Below are positions 60,534 through 64,000 of a stretch of 64,000 nucleotides of DNA, one piece after another. The stretch spans positions 24,279 to 88,278 of the forward strand of contig UQBC01000006.1 of the NCBI GenBank assembly GCA_900539195.1, written 5' to 3'. Each line of letters begins with the position of its first letter. Position 1 is the stretch's first letter. This DNA comes from an uncultured Oscillospiraceae bacterium. GTDB taxonomy: Bacteria; Bacillota; Clostridia; Oscillospirales; Ruminococcaceae. Under the pieces are notes generated by a model. The model was given only the letters and a program-made list of their open reading frames with translations, had not been told where the DNA came from and did not search any database. Both the position numbers and the translations under genes were made by a program.

Positions 60534-61862
60534 TTATATAAACATTGCCATATAAACCGGAACACATAAAATGTCCTGTTCCTTGCACATATCCTTTGTA
60601 TACACAATGTATCTGTTCAGTATCCGCCCGGAATATTTTTCGGTAAATACATCAAGCGATCTATGCGTTTTATAACCCGATGATTTTACCTCTATCGGCA
60701 CTATCTTGTTTTTCCTTGCAAGCAGGAAATCAACCTCATAATTATGCCTTGTTTCTTCATTCATAATTGTATGATAGAATAATTCGTCACCGTTACTTGC
60801 AATACACTGTGCGACCGCATTTTCATATAAATATCCGAGATTGACGCTCAGCTTATCACTGAGGACTTTCTTATATATATCATTTTCAGTAAAATCCTTA
60901 TCCTTGAACATAAGCGTTACAAACAGCCCCGTGTCACTAAGGAACAGTTTAAAACGGGATAAATCCTTAGTGCTTGACATTCCGGTGTTAGGGTCATTTA
61001 CATTATACGAAACAAGGACAGTCTTTGAATCCTTAAGCTCGGCAATAAGCTCCAGAATTTTGTCCGATTGCTCTTTACCGATTACTGTGCCCGGCTGAAA
61101 TCTGGCTACATTCTTATTAAGCTGTGCCGGTATTGCATCAAACAGCATCGAGAGCCTGCCCGTCTGATCTATTTTTGCAAAATCCGCCTCATAAAGATTT
61201 AGTATATCACGCTTAATTTCATCAACTTTTCTGAAATTATTGCTTTCAATATAAGTGCTGACCACCTTAGGCATTCCACCGACAAGCATATATAGTCTGA
61301 ACTGCCTTAGCTGTTTACGGTGTATTGCGTCCCCGAGCGGAATATTTTTTTCAAAGCATTGTCTTAGTAAAGAAAATGTCGTTTCATCACCGAGCGCCCA
61401 CAGAAATTCCTCATAGTCCATAGGGTACATACTGACTTTTCTTTCTTCGCTCGGGATCACTATATCTCTGACATTTTTCTTTATAGAAATCAGCGAACCC
61501 GTTTCTATATAGTCATATCTGTGATCTTTGACAAGCGTTTTTATAGCCTGCCGTGCCATAGGACATAGCTGAACTTCGTCAAATATGATAACCGACCTTC
61601 GTTCGTGCAGATCCTTTCTGTACTGAAGCTGAAGCTGCAAAAAAAGATAATTCAGATCGGAAACATCGTCAAAAAGCTCTCTGACCTCTTTCGACGCTGT
61701 AGCAAAATCAACAAGTATATAGCTTTCATATTCGTTCTTCGCAAACTCCTCAACGACTGTAGATTTTCCGATACGCCTTGCACCCTCTACAAGCAGAGCA
61801 GTATTGCCGCCCGATTCATTTTTCCACTGTAACATTTTGTCGTATATCTTCCGCTTGAACAT
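60534..61862 (-). CDS. AAA ATPase with a DUF4143-like C-terminal domain
   Basis: 442 residues. Walker A LVEGARRIGKSTVV (about 24-37; note G-A-R-R-I-G-K-S) and Walker B VIIFDEVQLCP (about 92-102). Sensor-like IETGSLISI follows. The C-terminal part (about 195-440) has the DUF4143 pattern: YMLVGGMPKVVSTYI, FKLFLSDTGLF, and the nuclease-like tail NYEVDFLLARKNKIVPIEVKSS (E-x-D...V-K), a PD-(D/E)xK-type core. Such proteins are common and unassigned. ATG 61862 with AAGGAG upstream. Confidence 0.9.
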   Translation of the reverse strand: MFKRKIYDKMLQWKNESGGNTALLVEGARRIGKSTVVEEFAKNEYESYILVDFATASKEVRELFDDVSDLNYLFLQLQLQYRKDLHERRSVIIFDEVQLCPMARQAIKTLVKDHRYDYIETGSLISIKKNVRDIVIPSEERKVSMYPMDYEEFLWALGDETTFSLLRQCFEKNIPLGDAIHRKQLRQFRLYMLVGGMPKVVSTYIESNNFRKVDEIKRDILNLYEADFAKIDQTGRLSMLFDAIPAQLNKNVARFQPGTVIGKEQSDKILELIAELKDSKTVLVSYNVNDPNTGMSSTKDLSRFKLFLSDTGLFVTLMFKDKDFTENDIYKKVLSDKLSVNLGYLYENAVAQCIASNGDELFYHTIMNEETRHNYEVDFLLARKNKIVPIEVKSSGYKTHRSLDVFTEKYSGRILNRYIVYTKDMCKEQDILCVPVYMAMFI

Positions 61863-61879
61863 AGGCTTTCTCCTTTTTC

Positions 61880-62035
61880 GCATTTTTTTATTTTGCCGAT
61901 TTCAAGAATAATCGCATTTTTTATAAAAGCATTTTTATGCTTTATCGCAATTTTTATTTTCGCTATTTTATCCGTTATCGCAATTTTTATACTTCAATAT
62001 TACCACTTTTTCGCACTTTTTGCAATACCCATCCC
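61880..62035. repeat. degenerate TCGCA(A)TTTTTAT repeats
   Basis: Five to six short AT-rich units beginning TCGCA (near 61885, 61911, 61945, 61976, 62010) lie between the ATPase gene and the ackA terminator. Spacing is irregular (25-35 nt). Not a CRISPR; the meaning is unknown. Confidence 0.5.
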
Positions 62036-62052
62036 CATTTTTGCATAAAAAA

Positions 62053-62080
62053 CCCCGCCCCCGAAACCTCGGGAGCGGGG
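62053..62080 (-). terminator. terminator of ackA
   Basis: Hairpin CCCCGC...GCGGGG with inner CCCGA/TCGGG and a T-run on the minus strand. Confidence 0.85.
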
Positions 62081-62105
62081 AAATCGCCTATATCTATCGC
62101 TTCAC

Positions 62106-63317
62106 TTACGCATTCTTGTCAAGACCTGTGATTTCAAGTGTATCACGGGCGATAAGAAGTTCCTCGTTTGTAGGAATTACCCATACCTCGACCTTGCTGT
62201 CGGGAGCAGAGATCTTTGTGAGCTTGCCCTTTAAGCCGTCGTTTACAGAGTTGTCGAGCTTGATGCCGAGATATTCCATATTCTCGCATACGCCCTTTCT
62301 GACTTCGGGAGCGTTCTCACCGATACCGCCTGTGAAGATAACAACATCAAGACCGTTCATAGCGGCTGTGTAAGAACCGATGTACTTCTTTATCTCGTAT
62401 GTCAGCATATCTGTAACAAGCTGTGAACGCTTGTCGCCGTGCTGTGCGGCACTTGTAATATCTCTGTTGTCGCTGAACTGACCCGAGAGTCCGAGGAAGC
62501 CCGACTTCTTGTTGAGATAGTCGCTCATCTGTGCGGGAGTGAAGCCCAGCTTGTTCTGTACAAATTCAACAGCCGAGGGGTCAACACTGCCCGAGCGTGT
62601 ACCCATGATGATACCGTCAAGAGGAGTAAAGCCCATTGATGTATCTACAGACTTTCCGTCCTTGATAGCTGTTATGGATGAACCGTTGCCGAGGTGGCAA
62701 GATACGATGTTAAGACCTTCAAGGCTCTTGCCTGTGACCTCGCCGTACTTCATTGATACAAAGCGGTGTGATGTTCCGTGGAAGCCGTACTTTCTTACAT
62801 GGAACTGCTCATAGCACTCATAAGGCATACCGAACATATAAGCCTTGGGAGGCATTGTCTGGTGGAACGCCGTATCGAATACTACTACCTGAGGAGTTGT
62901 TTCGGGGATAACCTTCTTGCAGGCTCTCAGCGCAAGTGCGTGTGCGTGGTTATGTACGGGAGCAAGGTCTGCAAGACCGTCTATCTGATCTATAACCTCG
63001 TCCGTTACGATTGTTGTCTTTGTGAATACCTCAGCGCCCTGCACTATTCTGTGACCTACAGCGCCTATCTCGCTCATATCCTTGATAACAGCGGCATCGC
63101 CCTTTGTCATTACCTCAACCAGCTTTTCAAAAGCCTCTGTGTGAGTGGGGAACGAACATTCCTCTACATATTCCCTGCCGTCAAACGTCTTGTGAGTGAT
63201 CTTTCCGTCTATACCGATACGCTCGCAATTTCCCTTTGCTATGACCGACTCATCCTTCATATCTATAAGCTGATACTTCAGTGATGAACTGCCGGCATTT
63301 ACTACCAGAATTTTCAT
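62106..63317 (-). CDS. ackA: acetate kinase
   Basis: The 403-residue enzyme makes acetate and ATP from acetyl phosphate. Family motifs: VNAGSSSLKYQL (about 5-16), AVGHRIVQGAE (about 86-96), HNHAHALALRACK (about 120-132), FDTAFHQTMPP (about 146-156), FHGTSHRFVS, CHLGNGSSI (about 207-215) and FTGGIGENAP (about 327-336). This gives ATP by substrate-level phosphorylation, in keeping with an anaerobic fermenter. No pta gene is adjacent. TTG-like region upstream is spacer; start ATG with AAAGGTATC-type site. Confidence 0.98.
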   Translation of the reverse strand: MKILVVNAGSSSLKYQLIDMKDESVIAKGNCERIGIDGKITHKTFDGREYVEECSFPTHTEAFEKLVEVMTKGDAAVIKDMSEIGAVGHRIVQGAEVFTKTTIVTDEVIDQIDGLADLAPVHNHAHALALRACKKVIPETTPQVVVFDTAFHQTMPPKAYMFGMPYECYEQFHVRKYGFHGTSHRFVSMKYGEVTGKSLEGLNIVSCHLGNGSSITAIKDGKSVDTSMGFTPLDGIIMGTRSGSVDPSAVEFVQNKLGFTPAQMSDYLNKKSGFLGLSGQFSDNRDITSAAQHGDKRSQLVTDMLTYEIKKYIGSYTAAMNGLDVVIFTGGIGENAPEVRKGVCENMEYLGIKLDNSVNDGLKGKLTKISAPDSKVEVWVIPTNEELLIARDTLEITGLDKNA

Positions 63318-63369
63318 TTAAATAAGATACCTTTCTGAATTTATTTTTGCTGAACGCAATATCATTATT

Positions 63370-63398
63370 ATTTTAAACCAAACCGCCCGAAAAATCAA
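63370..63398 (-). promoter_or_regulatory. ackA promoter
   Basis: Minus-strand TTGATT (63398-63393), 17-nt spacer, TAAAAT (63375-63370). Confidence 0.7.
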
Positions 63399-63459
63399 GT
63401 GCTTTGACGAAAAATACGACTGCTTGCCGATATTTTTACACCGTGAGGAGAAAACAAGA

Positions 63460-63520
63460 AAAACCGCCCTATTTAAAAGGCGGTTGATTTTTAACTCAAT
63501 CTTGGGAGCGGCTGTTTATG
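63460..63520 (+). repeat. remnant of a third toxin unit (terminator end)
   Basis: AACCGCCC...GGCGGTT hairpin, then TGATTTTTAACTCAATCTTGGGAGCGG: this copies the end of the toxin unit at 63728-63790 (AACCGCCCC...GGCGGTTATTTTTT, then ACTTAGGGAGCGA). It suggests a leftover unit to the left. Confidence 0.6.
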
Positions 63521-63523
63521 AAG

Positions 63524-63552
63524 TTGCATTTCCCCCGATAATATGCTAAAAT
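63524..63552 (+). promoter_or_regulatory. toxin promoter, unit 1
   Basis: TTGCAT (63524-63529), 17-nt spacer, TAAAAT (63547-63552). The same boxes occur in unit 2 at 63857-63862 and 63880-63885. Confidence 0.75.
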
Positions 63553-63587
63553 ATTCACGAGGGAAACCTTGGACGATAGGCGGTCAA

Positions 63588-63629
63588 TTCATCTCCCGTA
63601 AGTGCCAAAGCGCTTTGAAAGGAGGTGAA
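63588..63629 (+). promoter_or_regulatory. leader hairpin sequestering the toxin ribosome binding site
   Basis: TTCATCTCC (63588-63596) can pair with GGAGGTGAA (63621-63629) over 9 pairs including one G-U, closing a 24-nt loop that holds a smaller palindrome (CAAAGCGCTTTG). The Shine-Dalgarno would be hidden until the leader is remodelled. Confidence 0.65.
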
Positions 63630-63632
63630 GCT

Positions 63633-63731
63633 GTGTACATAACGCTAAGTGATTTAACACAGATAGGAATATTTCTTACTGCTTTCACAGTTATGATATT
63701 CACAATCATTTCTTTTAATAAAAAGAAATAA
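63633..63731 (+). CDS. small holin-like toxin, unit 1
   Basis: A 32-residue protein from GTG 63633, with AAAGGAGG 7 nt upstream; the frame open since 63543 has no site there. One membrane helix (about residues 10-28, GIFLTAFTVMIFTIISF) and a basic end NKKK. This matches the 'putative holin-like toxin' family of small Firmicute type I toxins that damage the membrane. Its terminator hairpin follows directly at 63732-63765, and an antisense promoter faces it from the right. Overexpression toxicity is inferred from the family. Confidence 0.85.
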   Translation: MYITLSDLTQIGIFLTAFTVMIFTIISFNKKK

Positions 63732-63766
63732 CCGCCCCTATGTCGCAAACTGAAGGCGGTTATTTT
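63728..63766 (+). terminator. terminator of the toxin mRNA, unit 1
   Basis: Hairpin ATAACCGCC/GGCGGTTAT followed by TTTTTT. Confidence 0.85.
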
Positions 63767-63816
63767 TTACCAACTTAGGGAGCGACCGTCTGTCGTTTCC
63801 CTCTTTTTGTATCTAT

Positions 63817-63845
63817 AATATAACACAAAATCAAGCCGGTGTCAA
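63817..63845 (-). promoter_or_regulatory. antisense promoter facing the toxin gene
   Basis: Minus-strand TTGACA (63845-63840), 17-nt spacer, TATATT (63822-63817). A transcript from here would start near 63810 and run left into the toxin terminator and 3' end, the position of an antitoxin RNA in type I systems. Confidence 0.7.
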
Positions 63846-63853
63846 GTCCGGAC

Positions 63854-64000
63854 AAGTTGCATTTCTCCCGATAATATGCTAAAATATTCACGAGGGAAAC
63901 CTTGGACGTCAGGCGGTCAATTCATCTCCCGTAAGTGCCAAAGCACTTTGAAAGGAGGTGAAGCTGTGTACATAACGCTAAGTGATTTAACACAGATAGG
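63854..64000 (+). repeat. tandem unit 2 (cut by window end)
   Basis: Repeats 63521-63667 with a few substitutions (for example CGATAGGCGG to CGTCAGGCGG, AAAGCGCTTTG to AAAGCACTTTG). Confidence 0.85.
63966..64000 (+). CDS. small holin-like toxin, unit 2 (3'-partial)
   Basis: GTG 63966 with the same AAAGGAGG spacing as unit 1. The visible residues MYITLSDLTQIG are identical to unit 1, and the window ends in the middle of the gene. The preceding leader hairpin is conserved, since the TTCATCTCC and GGAGGTGAA arms are unchanged. Confidence 0.8.
   Translation, partial: MYITLSDLTQI

Larger units (their letters stand above)
63521..63853 (+). repeat. tandem unit of a toxin/antitoxin-like array, unit 1 (333 bp)
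   Basis: The stretch from 63521 recurs from 63854 with few changes; the offset is exactly 333 bp (start codons 63633 and 63966). Each unit carries its own promoter, leader and small gene. Confidence 0.85.

Noticed and set aside
61880..62035. CRISPR array
   Set aside because: Units are about 12-15 nt with irregular AT-rich gaps; no cas gene is nearby.

Overview
The window looks like a chromosomal segment of a low-to-medium GC anaerobic Firmicute (Clostridia, probably Oscillospiraceae/Ruminococcaceae). The evidence is a T-box-controlled trp operon, a CIRCE-controlled Hsp20, a SigH-like sigma factor, a full Rnf complex (rnfCDGEAB), acetate kinase, strong AGGAGG-type ribosome binding sites and TTG/GTG starts. 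No tRNA, rRNA, CRISPR array or transposase was seen. The genus is an inference.

Layout. 1-2.4 kb: end of a large SF1 helicase, with a small convergent gene. 2.5-5.5 kb: two inverted copies of a ~600-bp non-coding repeat around one membrane-anchored beta-propeller-like gene. 5.6-12.4 kb: trpEGDCFBA on the minus strand behind a tRNA-Trp T-box leader. 12.5-16.6 kb: zinc-ribbon protein, sigma factor, rimI, polA. 16.9-26.7 kb: a 2240-residue surface protein, divergent from a cytoplasmic GGDEF/EAL protein that ends in a beta-helix-like domain. 27-29.3 kb: hsp20, then nifS-iscU. 29.4-36.5 kb (minus): acetyltransferase, YtxH-like protein, trmB, an EpsG-like polymerase with an ILEI/FAM3-like tail, a WalJ-like hydrolase, murA and a DRE-TIM-like protein. 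36.6-46.7 kb (plus): a minimal SufC/SufB pair, a TetR-family regulator with a palindromic operator, a two-gene ABC exporter, and an operon ending in comFC. 46.7-47.3 kb: third repeat copy. 47.3-54.8 kb (minus): a degenerate GGDEF membrane protein, two paralogous membrane proteins, and the rnf operon. 55-64 kb: a cupin gene with a MerR-type promoter and a remnant downstream gene, two paralogous membrane proteins, nhaC-tfoX, two acetyltransferases, a DUF4143-type ATPase, ackA, and a tandem array of small holin-like toxin genes cut by the window end.

How the genes work together: biosynthesis (trp), envelope building (murA, EpsG-like), Fe-S assembly by two routes, and ion-motive energy conservation (Rnf, NhaC, acetate kinase) form an ordinary anaerobe core. 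The less ordinary parts are the structured repeat family, the tandem type I toxin-antitoxin-like units, the phosphodiesterase fused to a beta-helix next to a surface protein with a similar C-terminal domain, and the polymerase with an ILEI-like tail. All functional names come from reading motifs by eye; no database search was run.
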